The notes beneath the pieces were generated by a model. That model worked only from the letters and a program-made list of their open reading frames with translations. It was not told the DNA's origin and searched no databases. DNA of 64,000 bases, taken from NCBI GenBank assembly GCA_965203215.1, contig CBDBBY010000001.1, positions 3,906,001-3,970,000 of the forward strand, in the 5' to 3' direction. Below, piece after piece: positions 52,420 to 60,807 of this stretch (positions are counted from its first letter, which is position 1; each line of letters starts with the position of its first letter). The DNA comes from CBDBBY01 sp965203215. Its GTDB lineage: Bacteria; Pseudomonadota; Alphaproteobacteria; Rhodobacterales; Rhodobacteraceae. A program made the position numbers and the translations under genes.

Positions 52420-52860
52420 ATGCCAACGCCAAGTGACGCGCTCGCCGAGGGTTTGCTCCACAAGATCGACGGGGGTTTGGACGCGGCCGAGCAGGAACAG
52501 CGGTTGCTTTATGCCATGCCGCGGGCAGTGCAGTGGATGCATGACAAGTTGGAAGGTTTGGATGCTGACGGTTTCTTTGAAAATGCTCCATCGCCGATGG
52601 AGCAAGCTGAAGAACTCTTCTACTCGTTTGTTTCAGGCGAAGACCTTGAGAGCGGCGATTTGCCTCCGCATGTGATGATGCCTTCAAAGGAAGGGGTGTG
52701 GGAGCTGCGTACTTTCGATCTACGATTTTTCGGATGGTTCTGGCGCAAAGGCATCTTCATCATTTCAGCTGTGGATCAGGCGGTGCGCTGTAAAAAATTC
52801 AGGTTGTACGCTGGATATAGACAACAATGCGTTAAAGATCGGCGGGGGTTTCGGTTTTGA
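52420..52860 (+). CDS. Putative HigB-like toxin
   Basis: A 146-residue protein. An acidic helical N-terminal half is followed by GVWELRTFDLRFFGWFWRKG, then an IISAVDQAVRCKKFRLYAGYRQQC stretch. A WELR...R.FY/W core followed by a basic region resembles HigB/RelE-family mRNA-interferase toxins. The next gene, 32 bp downstream, encodes an XRE protein, giving the toxin-first order of higBA pairs. The C-terminus is short of the catalytic basic tail seen in some members. The family call is tentative. Confidence 0.5.
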   Translation: MPTPSDALAEGLLHKIDGGLDAAEQEQRLLYAMPRAVQWMHDKLEGLDADGFFENAPSPMEQAEELFYSFVSGEDLESGDLPPHVMMPSKEGVWELRTFDLRFFGWFWRKGIFIISAVDQAVRCKKFRLYAGYRQQCVKDRRGFRF

Positions 52861-52892
52861 TGAGCCGTCGTTCGTAGAAGGGGAATCAATAA

Positions 52893-53345
52893 ATGAAGTT
52901 ATTTAGTCTGAATATGAGCCCGAAAGAGAGGGCGACTGGTCGCTTTAAGAGCCGGGTTAATAGAACATTGGTAAGAGCGGTAATTGAGGCAAAAAGAGAA
53001 AAAAATCTTACCCAGTCCCAAATTGCAGATCAGATGGGAGTTGATAAGTCCACGTTTTCCCGGATTATAAATGGACGAGGAAATCTCACGTTGAAGACAA
53101 TTGGCGACGTTTCTTGGGTTTTGGGGCTGCGTCCGGATATCACGTTCTCAAAAATTCAGCATGACAGCGCTGACAGAGCAAATCGCCCTGCCATGCAACC
53201 GAATACAGGAAACAAATCCGAATCGCTGCCGCACTCCAGTTACCCAAGCAATGCGACATTTAATTTGACGGAAGCGGCGGAAGCATCGCGGACAGCCTCA
53301 TCGCAAAATGTCATCGCAAAAGAAAGTACAATCGTTGCAAATTGA
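52893..53345 (+). CDS. XRE-type helix-turn-helix protein (putative antitoxin)
   Basis: A 150-residue protein with a Cro/CI-type DNA-binding domain (about residues 25-85): REKNLTQSQIADQMGVDKS followed by FSRIINGRGNLTLKTI. The rest is Ser/Asn/Ala-rich and likely disordered. Together with the gene before it, this fits a type II toxin-antitoxin pair that represses its own promoter; a plain regulator is the alternative. Its 3' end overlaps the next gene by 38 bp in another frame. Confidence 0.8.
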   Translation: MKLFSLNMSPKERATGRFKSRVNRTLVRAVIEAKREKNLTQSQIADQMGVDKSTFSRIINGRGNLTLKTIGDVSWVLGLRPDITFSKIQHDSADRANRPAMQPNTGNKSESLPHSSYPSNATFNLTEAAEASRTASSQNVIAKESTIVAN

Positions 53346-53718
53346 AGCTAGAACAATCTTCTGCGACGATATTCGTCGAGAAGACAACGGAAAGGCATTT
53401 CTGATTGGCGTGTACATGGATGATCTGGTTCCGATTAGGTTGCCAGCTGAGTTTCCGCTTAGCATCTGGATACAAGCGACAGGATTCGATACTGGCAAGC
53501 ATCCGTTTGCCATAAAGATCGCCTTTCCCGGCGTTGAAAAGAAATTTAGAATGCGTGCAGAAATGATCGTACCCGACGATCCAGGCCCGCTTTCACTGAC
53601 TTGGAACGGAATCCCCGCGGAAGTGCATAAATCCGGGTTCATAAGCGTAGAGCTTGAGGTCAACGGCGAAATTTTCAGTGCGGGTAAATTGCCTGTCAGG
53701 GATCCGCAGGGACAGTGA
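53308..53718 (+). CDS. Small conserved protein, DUF6941-like
   Basis: A 136-residue protein. The N-terminal part has IFCDDIRREDNGKAFLIGVY, a pattern I associate with DUF6941-type proteins of unknown function, followed by a beta-rich body. It overlaps the XRE gene by 38 bp in another frame, so the two are probably translated from one mRNA. No membrane segment or signal peptide is seen. The function is unknown. Confidence 0.65.
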   Translation: MSSQKKVQSLQIEARTIFCDDIRREDNGKAFLIGVYMDDLVPIRLPAEFPLSIWIQATGFDTGKHPFAIKIAFPGVEKKFRMRAEMIVPDDPGPLSLTWNGIPAEVHKSGFISVELEVNGEIFSAGKLPVRDPQGQ

Positions 53719-54249
53719 TCAGATCAAGACTCGCCTGCTGATCAATAAAGCTGATTGGCAGTTGTTAGCCGGTTAGATTGTGGTTCGATCAATGAATGAC
53801 CTTGAGGCCATTGAGTGCGCGCTGTTCCCTTTGCGTCGCGGTCAGACATGTCCTTGCCGACCGCGCAGCCTCGTCATTGAGTAGACCTTCGACGTCTGTC
53901 ATGTCTCCCAAACCTGCCGAATACGGCAGGGAACCCGAAGCAACTGGTGCTGCTCGACGCGGGCGTCGCGTCGGGCCCGGCGACTTGGACGGACATCACC
54001 GCCGCCGAACCCTGACAGGACGCCGCTTCCCGTCGCGCGACCCGAACCCGGGGCGAACCCGCCCCGGACAGCGGCTTTGCATTTGAATTCGGGTTTCGGC
54101 GCCGGATCGCAGGCGGGACCTTCGAAATCGCGCCGACAGCCGCACAAAACGTCCGGACTCCGATCATTCCGACCGAATTTTTGAGCCCGAAAGCCCGCTT
54201 TCGACAAGAATCAACATGTTGTGGTTGCGGACTCAAAGCAATAAGCCAT
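53719..54249. other. GC-rich unassigned stretch before the resolvase
   Basis: About 530 bp, clearly more GC-rich than the genes on either side. One frame ends in QLVLLDAGVASGPATWTD and a stop (near 54016), which looks like the end of a lost coding region, perhaps phage-derived. Nothing here is a complete gene. Confidence 0.35.
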
Positions 54250-54804
54250 CTATCGAGAACTGGCCGGAACAGTCCGGTACAACGTTGGAATGCTCACATT
54301 GAACGCTGTGGCAATCTCTATTGCGGGGGTACCGTTCTTGAACATCGTTTTGGCGGCTTCGATTTGGTGACTGTTCATCTTCTTGGGTCTACCGCCAACT
54401 CGTCCTCGCCGTCGGGCCGCCTCCAAGCCGATCTTCGTTCGCTCGATGAGAGTATCCCGTTCGAGTTGCGCACAAGCCGACATGACAAAAAATATCATCC
54501 TTCCAGTTGGCGTTGATGTATTGATGGTCTCTGTCAGAGACCTAAAGGCGATCCCACGTTCCTCAATCTCGCCCATAATTTGGATCAGGTGCGAAACAGA
54601 TCGGGCCACACGGCTTAAACTCAGGCAGACAAAGGTGTCGCCATCGCGACAGTAATCCAAGGCTTCGCGCAGGGCGGGCCTGTCAGATTTTGATCCAGTT
54701 GCGATTTCTTCGAATATGCGTTCGCAGCCTTCTTCCTTCAATCGGTCGATCTGTCCGTCCAGGTTTTGGCCAGCGGTTGAAATCCTTGCATATCCTATTA
54801 GCAT
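54250..54804 (-). CDS. Serine recombinase/resolvase
   Basis: A 184-residue small serine recombinase of the Tn3-resolvase/invertase type. The catalytic Ser is in GYARISTAGQNLDGQ (Ser9); arginines that stabilise the transition state lie in LSRVARS and the RTKIGLEAAR region. The C-terminal helix-turn-helix (IEIATAFNVSIPTLYRT) reads the DNA site. Length is typical. It probably belongs to a mobile element now lost; the adjacent palindrome CCGGACTGTTCCGG at its 3' end could be part of a res-like site. Confidence 0.92.
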   Translation of the reverse strand: MLIGYARISTAGQNLDGQIDRLKEEGCERIFEEIATGSKSDRPALREALDYCRDGDTFVCLSLSRVARSVSHLIQIMGEIEERGIAFRSLTETINTSTPTGRMIFFVMSACAQLERDTLIERTKIGLEAARRRGRVGGRPKKMNSHQIEAAKTMFKNGTPAIEIATAFNVSIPTLYRTVPASSR

Positions 54805-55000
54805 CGCATCTCCTTCATCTATTGAAACTCATCTGATCATACCGGGATCGTCAGGAAGTTTCGATCAGAAGTTCCGAGAAGCCAAAACTTGGGAAATCTG
54901 TGTTCCCCAAGGACATCGTTCCGAGCACCGGCAACGACCGTTTTTGAGCAACGGAGGAAGGACGACCCCGTTGCCAGGTGAGCTAACTCTGAACTGATTG

Positions 55001-55948
55001 TCAGGCAGGTGGAGTACCGTGGGTGTGGAACGTCTCAATGGTCTTGAGACCCCAAGCTTGACCTATTTTTCTTTCAGCCTCTGTCCACACAACCGGTTCC
55101 CAATCAGGGGCAAGGATTAGTCGCGCTCCTGCATTGGCAAGTTCAACTCGATTCCCGGCCGGTTCCCAGACGTACAGGAAAAACGTGCCTTGGATTGCAT
55201 GTTTGTGGGGGCCGGTTTCGATATGAACGCCGTTTTCTAGGAAGATGTCCGCCGCCCTGAGAATGTCTTCGCGTTGATCGGTGGCAAAGGTCACATGGTG
55301 GAACCTACCGTGACCACCTCCATGTTCCTCGGTGCAGGCGAGGTCATAGGTCCTGTTGTTAACGGTGAACCAGCACCCGCCGACACGACCGCTATCAAGC
55401 TGGATCATTTCCGTCACCCGGCTACCCAAACAGGTTTCCATGAAGCGGCGGAACTCGGTTACGTCCTCGGCGAGTAGATTTAAGTGATCGATCCGGCGTG
55501 GAGCGGCACCAGTCATGCGGCTGGCGATGTTCTTTAGTGCCGAGGGGTCATCCTTTGGGGCACGTTTCGTGTCGTAGTAGACCTCAAATACATGGCCAAA
55601 AGGGTCCTCAAACCGAAAGGCGCTTCCATGGCTAAGGTCGCCTTCGACCCAACCGTGGGTTTTGTAGCCGCTGGCCTCTATGGCTGCGACGCGGACTTTG
55701 AGCGCCTCAGGCGAAGACGCCCTATAGCCGATATGGGCCACGCCGGTCGTTTCTGATCTAGTGAGCTTGAGAGTGCAGAACTCATAGTCGTCCCAGGCCC
55801 GCAAATAGGCGCTGCCGCCTTCCTGTGCAGACAGCTTCAAACCATAGACCCTGGTGAAAAAATCGAGGCTTTCGTCGAATTTGTTGGTCAGCACCTCGAC
55901 ATGGCCGAGGTGCGCAAGATCGAAGGATGGGTTCGTCGGAATTCCCAT
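55001..55948 (-). CDS. Type I extradiol ring-cleavage dioxygenase (catechol 2,3-dioxygenase-like)
   Basis: A 315-residue two-domain VOC dioxygenase that opens catechol-type rings next to the hydroxyl pair. In the C-terminal domain the Fe(II) ligands are His155 (RIDHLNLLAED), His217/218 (FHHVTFATD) and Glu269 (GNRVELAN). His248/250 and Tyr259 lie where catalytic residues are expected. The N-terminal domain is a degenerate repeat. It stands 12 bp from the LigM-like gene on the same strand, so demethylation and ring opening are likely coupled. Preferred substrate: a catechol or methoxy-derived diol; not fixed by sequence. Confidence 0.9.
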   Translation of the reverse strand: MGIPTNPSFDLAHLGHVEVLTNKFDESLDFFTRVYGLKLSAQEGGSAYLRAWDDYEFCTLKLTRSETTGVAHIGYRASSPEALKVRVAAIEASGYKTHGWVEGDLSHGSAFRFEDPFGHVFEVYYDTKRAPKDDPSALKNIASRMTGAAPRRIDHLNLLAEDVTEFRRFMETCLGSRVTEMIQLDSGRVGGCWFTVNNRTYDLACTEEHGGGHGRFHHVTFATDQREDILRAADIFLENGVHIETGPHKHAIQGTFFLYVWEPAGNRVELANAGARLILAPDWEPVVWTEAERKIGQAWGLKTIETFHTHGTPPA

Positions 55949-55960
55949 GGCGGTCCCCCT

Positions 55961-57367
55961 CTAGGCGTCACCCTTGGTACGCCAACTGTCAGCGTAGTTT
56001 TCCCGCACCTCCTTAGAAAACGGGGTCGGGCTGACCCGAACACGAATTTCGGCCTGCTTGTGTGGCTCGGCAGAGGTCTTGGCGGTGTCGTCAGTTTCCC
56101 CCCACTTCATAGTCAACACGTCGCCGACTTGCACGTCCTGGGATACGACGCCAAGACTGAGCATTGAGCGTTCGTTCCAAGAATAGCTAGAGAACATGCT
56201 CATCCCGACCATTTTGTCATCCCGCAGCACCATGTCGGCACTGGATGAGGCATAGTTCGACATCGGGAAATCGATCCACTTGTAGGGGGTACCCTCTTCG
56301 AAAGCAGAAGTAATGACTTTCAAAACGTCTTCTCGGTTCCACTCAAAGGTGACCTTTTTGCGGTTCTTCGGGTTGTCCTTCATCGCGGCCAGTGCAGCCT
56401 TTCCGACAAAATCATCCTTTTTCCAGCCGATGTAGAAATCATATCCAAGCTCGAACGGGTTGACGTAATAGTCTTCTATATTGTCCGAAACGAATGACCC
56501 GCCGATGGGTCCGTTGGCCTCATAACTGTCCGCACCCAGCCAATCGCGATAGTCGGCAAGCATTCCGTCGCCTGTGTAGATGCCGGGAAGCGGCGAAGGT
56601 ATCCAACCGGACTCTAGCGTATTGGTCGCATAGGCCCTGCTGCCGCATTCAACCAACTCTACCCCGGCATCACGTGCAGCCTGGAGGATCGTGGCGTGAA
56701 TGTAAGACTTGTCTTTTGAGGGCCCCCAGATTTCGAGACCAGGTGCACCGGCCATGCCATGACGCAGAGCCTGAACCTTCATCGGCCCGATGTTGATCCA
56801 ATCCACATGAAAGAATTTGATCTCAGGGATCGGGCCACCGTTCATTTTTTCGAAGATTTTCGGGGCATCAGGGCCCTGAATTTGGTAGCGATAGTGTTCA
56901 CGCAAGACTCGTTCGCCATCAGGACGGCTGGGAGAGCGCGGATCGTAACGCAAGCGTACGTTCCACTTACCCCACGCTGCTGCAAACATCAGCCAGTTGC
57001 TGGTGGGAGCACGGCCAACCAAAATGAACTTGTCCTGGCGTTCACGGAAGATGATGTGGTCTCCGATGACATGTCCATTTGGCGTCACAGGCACATAGTG
57101 TTTGGCGCGACCAAGATCGAAATTCGCGAAGCTGTTGATGCCATGGTAGGCGAGAAATTCTTCGGCCTGCGGCCCCTCGACGATCACCTCGTCCATGTGA
57201 TGGGATTGATCGAAGAGGACCGCCTTGTCCCGCCAAGCAGCCTGTTCGGTCCGCCAGTTCTGGAATTCCGGTGCCACGACTGGGTAGACGTACATCCCTA
57301 GTTTCGAGTTTCGCAGCATCTCTACCGGGTTTTTGTGATTGGCCATGACATCGGTCAAACTGGGCAT
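55961..57367 (-). CDS. Tetrahydrofolate-dependent aromatic O-demethylase (LigM/DesA-like)
   Basis: A 468-residue protein with the GcvT-like aminomethyltransferase fold of LigM (vanillate/3-O-methylgallate) and DesA (syringate) O-demethylases. These move the aryl methyl group to tetrahydrofolate. Blocks: FDQSHHMDEVIVEGPQAEEFL, FILVGRAPTSNWLMF, RYQIQGPDAPKIFEKMNGG and ESGWIPSPLPGIY; length nearly equals LigM (471). GGAGGA precedes the ATG at 57367; the longer frame would run into lysR. The methyl-THF it makes would need MetF and FolD to reach formyl-THF, where it meets Fhs. Confidence 0.9.
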   Translation of the reverse strand: MPSLTDVMANHKNPVEMLRNSKLGMYVYPVVAPEFQNWRTEQAAWRDKAVLFDQSHHMDEVIVEGPQAEEFLAYHGINSFANFDLGRAKHYVPVTPNGHVIGDHIIFRERQDKFILVGRAPTSNWLMFAAAWGKWNVRLRYDPRSPSRPDGERVLREHYRYQIQGPDAPKIFEKMNGGPIPEIKFFHVDWINIGPMKVQALRHGMAGAPGLEIWGPSKDKSYIHATILQAARDAGVELVECGSRAYATNTLESGWIPSPLPGIYTGDGMLADYRDWLGADSYEANGPIGGSFVSDNIEDYYVNPFELGYDFYIGWKKDDFVGKAALAAMKDNPKNRKKVTFEWNREDVLKVITSAFEEGTPYKWIDFPMSNYASSSADMVLRDDKMVGMSMFSSYSWNERSMLSLGVVSQDVQVGDVLTMKWGETDDTAKTSAEPHKQAEIRVRVSPTPFSKEVRENYADSWRTKGDA

Positions 57368-57409
57368 TGTGGTCCTCCAAGCAATTATTTCGACATCACG
57401 ACAGGCGTG

Positions 57410-57433
57410 ATACCGATTGTTCCATTTCGGTAT
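57410..57433. promoter_or_regulatory. LysR-type operator (ATACCG-N12-CGGTAT)
   Basis: Perfect 6-bp arms, 12 bases apart, between the divergent ligM-like and lysR starts. LysR-type regulators bind such spaced dyads (T-N11-A type). Confidence 0.55.
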
Positions 57434-57452
57434 TCCAGACCTGGTAAAATCC

Positions 57453-57472
57453 ATCAATGCCATGGCGTTGAT
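57453..57472. promoter_or_regulatory. Near-perfect 20-bp palindrome in the ligM-lysR region
   Basis: The centre is CAATGCCATGGCGTTG and only one base pair of the whole dyad is mismatched. It lies about 20 bp from the first dyad and 53 bp before the lysR start. A second operator for the LysR protein, or a site for another regulator, is likely. Confidence 0.5.
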
Positions 57473-57524
57473 TGTCAAAATCAAGAAAACTGATAGTGTA
57501 GTGAAAGCAGGTGGATAGGAAGAG

Positions 57525-58433
57525 ATGGACCCACAGAAGATCGACTTTTTTAGCTTAAAGGTGCTGTGCGCTGTCTTTCGGCAACGGTCATTTTCCGCAG
57601 CAGGTGAAGGCATTGGTCTAAGTCAATCCGTGGTCAGCTACACCATAGACCGCCTTCGAAAGTCCTTTGACGACCCGTTGTTCATTCGTCAGGGCGGAGG
57701 AATTGTTCCGACGGATCGATGCACCGAAATCGTGTCCGAAAGTGAGGCTCTACTGTCTGGTTTCGAAACGATGGTTGCGCCCGCAAAGATTGAACCGGAT
57801 CGCATCGACCGTACGTTTCGGATCAGTTGCAATTTCTTTGAACGCAGCTTTGTCCTTCCCAAGATCGTCAGATCATTGCGCGATGCAGCACCGTTGGCCC
57901 GGTTGACAGTCTTACAGGCCGGGACAGATGGCCCAAAGCTAATCGCAGATGGTATGGCCGATCTTTTGATCGGGCCGATGCGGGAAGAAACTGAACATCA
58001 GTATTGCCGGACCCTTTTTCGCGACGAGTATGTCTGTGTAATGGACCCAGCCCATCAATTGTCGGCGGTCAGGCCCAGCCTAGAAGACATACTTAGCGCA
58101 AATATGGTTGAGGTGTCGTATGGTGAGAACTGGACTTCCGACTATCTGGTACAACTCGACTCTCTGGCGAAGGAACGCAGACCCGCAATTGTTAAAGTCC
58201 CGAGCCCCGGCGATGTTCAGCGAATAATCCATGGCACCGATCTGATTGCCATCGTTCCGCGTCTGTATGCACAAACGTTGGAACCAAGTTTGCATGTCAC
58301 CGACCTGCCGTTTGCGAGTTCTTTGCAGGTTGATCTTGTATGGACGACCCGAACTCACGGGTCTGCTGTACACAAATGGTTTAGAGATTTGGTTGCGAAT
58401 GCTGTTCGAAGCCAGTCGCCTCAATTCCAATGA
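57525..58433 (+). CDS. LysR-family regulator of the demethylase cluster
   Basis: A 302-residue LysR regulator: N-terminal winged helix (RQRSFSAAGEGIGLSQSVVSYTIDRL) and the PLFIRQGGGIVPT wing, followed by a periplasmic-binding-like effector domain. NodD-like features are seen in the binding domain. It is divergent from the ligM-like gene, with two palindromes in between, so it probably activates demethylase and dioxygenase genes when the aromatic substrate is present. It ends 3 bp from the convergent tetR gene. Confidence 0.9.
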   Translation: MDPQKIDFFSLKVLCAVFRQRSFSAAGEGIGLSQSVVSYTIDRLRKSFDDPLFIRQGGGIVPTDRCTEIVSESEALLSGFETMVAPAKIEPDRIDRTFRISCNFFERSFVLPKIVRSLRDAAPLARLTVLQAGTDGPKLIADGMADLLIGPMREETEHQYCRTLFRDEYVCVMDPAHQLSAVRPSLEDILSANMVEVSYGENWTSDYLVQLDSLAKERRPAIVKVPSPGDVQRIIHGTDLIAIVPRLYAQTLEPSLHVTDLPFASSLQVDLVWTTRTHGSAVHKWFRDLVANAVRSQSPQFQ

Positions 58434-58436
58434 TGT

Positions 58437-59021
58437 CTAGTGCGTCGTTTTCGTAGCCAGTGCAACGACCGCCTCTTTGAACGTTTTGATAAGAGCATCC
58501 AGTTCGGATCGGTCTTTCACGGATTTTAGTCCCATGGCTGTGGAGACAACGAAACCGGCAATGGCCTCTGTTTGGCGATCCTCTCTACTCAGGCCGCTTG
58601 CGACTAAAATGGCGGAAACGAGTTTTCTTTGCATTTCCCGCGATTCCTCAATGGCTGCGGCACCGGCTGCGTTGTGTCCACTGATAAGGTCCTCTGGGTC
58701 ACCTGCTGTTTGCAAAAGCTCGAATGACTTGATTGTGGTTTCTTCAAGATAAACATCCAACCGATCCGCCAAAGCATGACAGCCTGCAAGGCGGTCTTCG
58801 ATGGCAACCATTGATTGCAGGCTGATCTGCCTGATGGATGCTCGGATCAACTCATCCTTGCTGCCAAACAAATCGTAGAGCGTTTGCCTCGATACCCCTG
58901 CGGCACGGGCGATGTCATTCATTGACGTCTTTGTGGCTCCAAACCGAACGAAACACTGAATCGCTGCATCAACGATCTTCCGTTCGGTGTCAGACATTGA
59001 GATTTGTTCATGTTTGGTCAT
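58437..59021 (-). CDS. TetR-family transcriptional regulator
   Basis: A 194-residue regulator. The helix-turn-helix is clear (ARAAGVSRQTLYDLFGSKDELI, residues about 37-58). The C-terminal ligand domain has no specific match I recognise. It is divergent from the alpha/beta hydrolase at 59142, whose promoter region carries a short palindrome, so repression of that gene is the simplest role. Confidence 0.9.
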   Translation of the reverse strand: MTKHEQISMSDTERKIVDAAIQCFVRFGATKTSMNDIARAAGVSRQTLYDLFGSKDELIRASIRQISLQSMVAIEDRLAGCHALADRLDVYLEETTIKSFELLQTAGDPEDLISGHNAAGAAAIEESREMQRKLVSAILVASGLSREDRQTEAIAGFVVSTAMGLKSVKDRSELDALIKTFKEAVVALATKTTH

Positions 59022-59049
59022 GAGGTGGATTTATATCAGACTTTACGAC

Positions 59050-59088
59050 TTGACAAGTAGGATAAGAATGTAAAATACAACTGTACAG
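59050..59088 (+). promoter_or_regulatory. Promoter and palindrome between tetR and the hydrolase
   Basis: TTGACA (59050-59055) and TAAAAT (59071-59076), 15 bases apart, resemble a sigma70 promoter for the hydrolase. The palindrome CTGTACAG (59081-59088) lies just downstream, where a TetR operator would block initiation. Confidence 0.45.
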
Positions 59089-59141
59089 ATTCGATATGGA
59101 TGTAAATCACCGCCGGTGGTGTGGTGATGAAGGAGAACGAA

Positions 59142-60047
59142 ATGATCGCGAATTTCATAATGAGACGTGTCGCAAAGATGATCGCGGAATCCCGCAGGTC
59201 CCCAATCTACCGCCGCCCTGACGAGTATGGGCTAGAGTTCGAAGGGGTTACCTTTCCTGCTACAGACGGGATCGCCTTGGAAGGCTGGTACCTCCCGGCT
59301 AAGGAACCCTCAAACAAGATCGTTATCAGCAATCATTTTTCGCCGGCGAACCGTTATGGGTACGCAGGCCATTTGAAGGGGTGGCGCAATGCTGGAGGTT
59401 TCGAAGTAAATTTCCTGCCACGTTACAAAGCCTTGGTCGAGGCTGGGTACAACGTTCTTTGCTACGATTTGAGGAATCACGGCACGAGCGCACTAGGCCA
59501 AAACGGCGGATACAATCCAAGCTTGTTTGAGTACAAAGATGTGCTTGGATCGTTGGATTTTGTGCGATCCAACGCGAAGACTAAGGACATGGAAATTCAT
59601 CTGTTCAGCATGTGCTTGGGCGGAAACTCGACGTTGGTCGCTATGAATAAACACCCCGAAGCCTTTGAAGGCGTCAAATCGATGATGCTGTTGCAACCGA
59701 TCTCAGGCGATGCGCTGGTTCGCAAGCTTAGCAAAAACATGCGTCTCGGACAAAAGGGCTACGATGCCTTTGCGAAGCACTACCGCGAAATCTGGGGGTT
59801 CCGGATCGAAGATTCCTCGCCTCAGTTGGATGCGCCCTACGTGACCATGCCAACATTTGTGGCTCAGGTGCGCGACGACGCCTTCACCTATGCCGAGGAA
59901 GACGTGCAAGGCGTGTTCGATGCCATCCCGGTCGAAGACAAGAAGCTAAAATGGATCGAAGGCACTACCCAACGATTCCGTGGGTATCAGTACTTCTCTG
60001 ATCATCCCGAAGAGATGGTGGAGTGGTACGACGCCCACGCTGCTTGA
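59142..60047 (+). CDS. Alpha/beta hydrolase with cysteine in the nucleophile position
   Basis: A 301-residue alpha/beta-hydrolase-fold protein. The nucleophile elbow reads FSMCLGGN, with Cys158 where Ser is usual, as in dienelactone hydrolase. The acid and His of the triad are likely in VAQVRDDAF and a C-terminal His, but I cannot fix them. The start at 59142 follows AAGGAGAA; two upstream ATGs in frame are less well placed. It lies in the aromatic catabolism cluster, so hydrolysis of a ring-cleavage product is a reasonable guess. An intrinsic terminator follows. Confidence 0.8.
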   Translation: MIANFIMRRVAKMIAESRRSPIYRRPDEYGLEFEGVTFPATDGIALEGWYLPAKEPSNKIVISNHFSPANRYGYAGHLKGWRNAGGFEVNFLPRYKALVEAGYNVLCYDLRNHGTSALGQNGGYNPSLFEYKDVLGSLDFVRSNAKTKDMEIHLFSMCLGGNSTLVAMNKHPEAFEGVKSMMLLQPISGDALVRKLSKNMRLGQKGYDAFAKHYREIWGFRIEDSSPQLDAPYVTMPTFVAQVRDDAFTYAEEDVQGVFDAIPVEDKKLKWIEGTTQRFRGYQYFSDHPEEMVEWYDAHAA

Positions 60048-60061
60048 AATTACTCTGACTT

Positions 60062-60100
60062 GTTGGCCCGCCAGGACAGGGCGGGTCAACCAACTTTTTT
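60062..60100 (+). terminator. Intrinsic terminator after the cysteine alpha/beta hydrolase
   Basis: An 11-bp stem with one wobble pair (GTTGGCCCGCC with GGCGGGTCAAC, 7-base loop) is followed four bases later by TTTTTT. Confidence 0.75.
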
Positions 60101-60807
60101 CAGTACAGCAAGCCAGTTTGACACTGACCGTGCCACCGCATCAGGTTGCTCAACCGGTAGAAAGTGACCCGCATTCTCAAAAATCTGAAGTCGGGCATTT
60201 CTGGCCATATCTTTGATCTCCCGGTGCTGGGCCGCAGGTGACCAAATATCTTCAGTACCAGCCAGCAGCAAAATCGGGCAAGCAATCTTAGAGATGTATT
60301 CACCAGCATTTGGTCTGGCGACCAACGCCTTGATCTGCCGTTCGTGAACCTCAGGGCAATTTCTAGAGCCATGTCTGACAGGTTTGCCATGAGAGTCTTG
60401 TCGTTGTGACGGCTGGCGGCGACCATAGGCGGAAGCCATTCTCGAACCATCCCCTCAAAGTCACTGTATCCATAGTCAATCATAGCTTGGCGTTTTTCTG
60501 TTTCTCCGGGTTTCAGTGGGTGGTGCCCGGTGTTGGCTAGCACAAGGCCAAGAACCCGTTCAGGAGCCTGGTGTGCGACCTCCATCGCAACCCGTCCGCC
60601 CATCGAGTGTCCAACAACTGCCATGGGCCCTTCGATTTCGTTGAGAATCCTCGCTGCCATCGCTTCAATGGTGGCGTCCTGTTTGACATCAGCCAGATAG
60701 CATTGACCGTCGGGCAAGGCATCTTCGACAGACTTCCAAACGCGACCATCCGACAGGAGGCCAGGAACCAGGACAACTTTCGCTTCGAGGTTACTTTTCC
60801 CCGTCAT
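60086..60807 (-). pseudogene. Alpha/beta hydrolase, frameshifted near 60355
   Basis: Residues from the ATG at 60807 read a normal alpha/beta hydrolase: VVLVPGLLSDG, then the nucleophile Ser in VVGHSMGGR. The frame goes out of phase near 60351-60358. From there another frame continues the fold to its natural end (KIACPILLLAGTEDIWSP, the acid region, then the catalytic His in ENAGHFLPVEQP). Restoring one base (a GG instead of G) rejoins the halves. It is either a recent disabling mutation or a sequence error. The gene overlaps the ThDP gene stop by 17 bp and belongs to the same operon; by context it could be a ring-fission-product hydrolase. Confidence 0.85.

Noticed and set aside
52266..54900. 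Duplicated tRNA-Ser 3' end as an attR site
   Set aside because: I looked for a second copy of the T-arm/acceptor sequence downstream and found none within the window, so tRNA-based integration is not shown.
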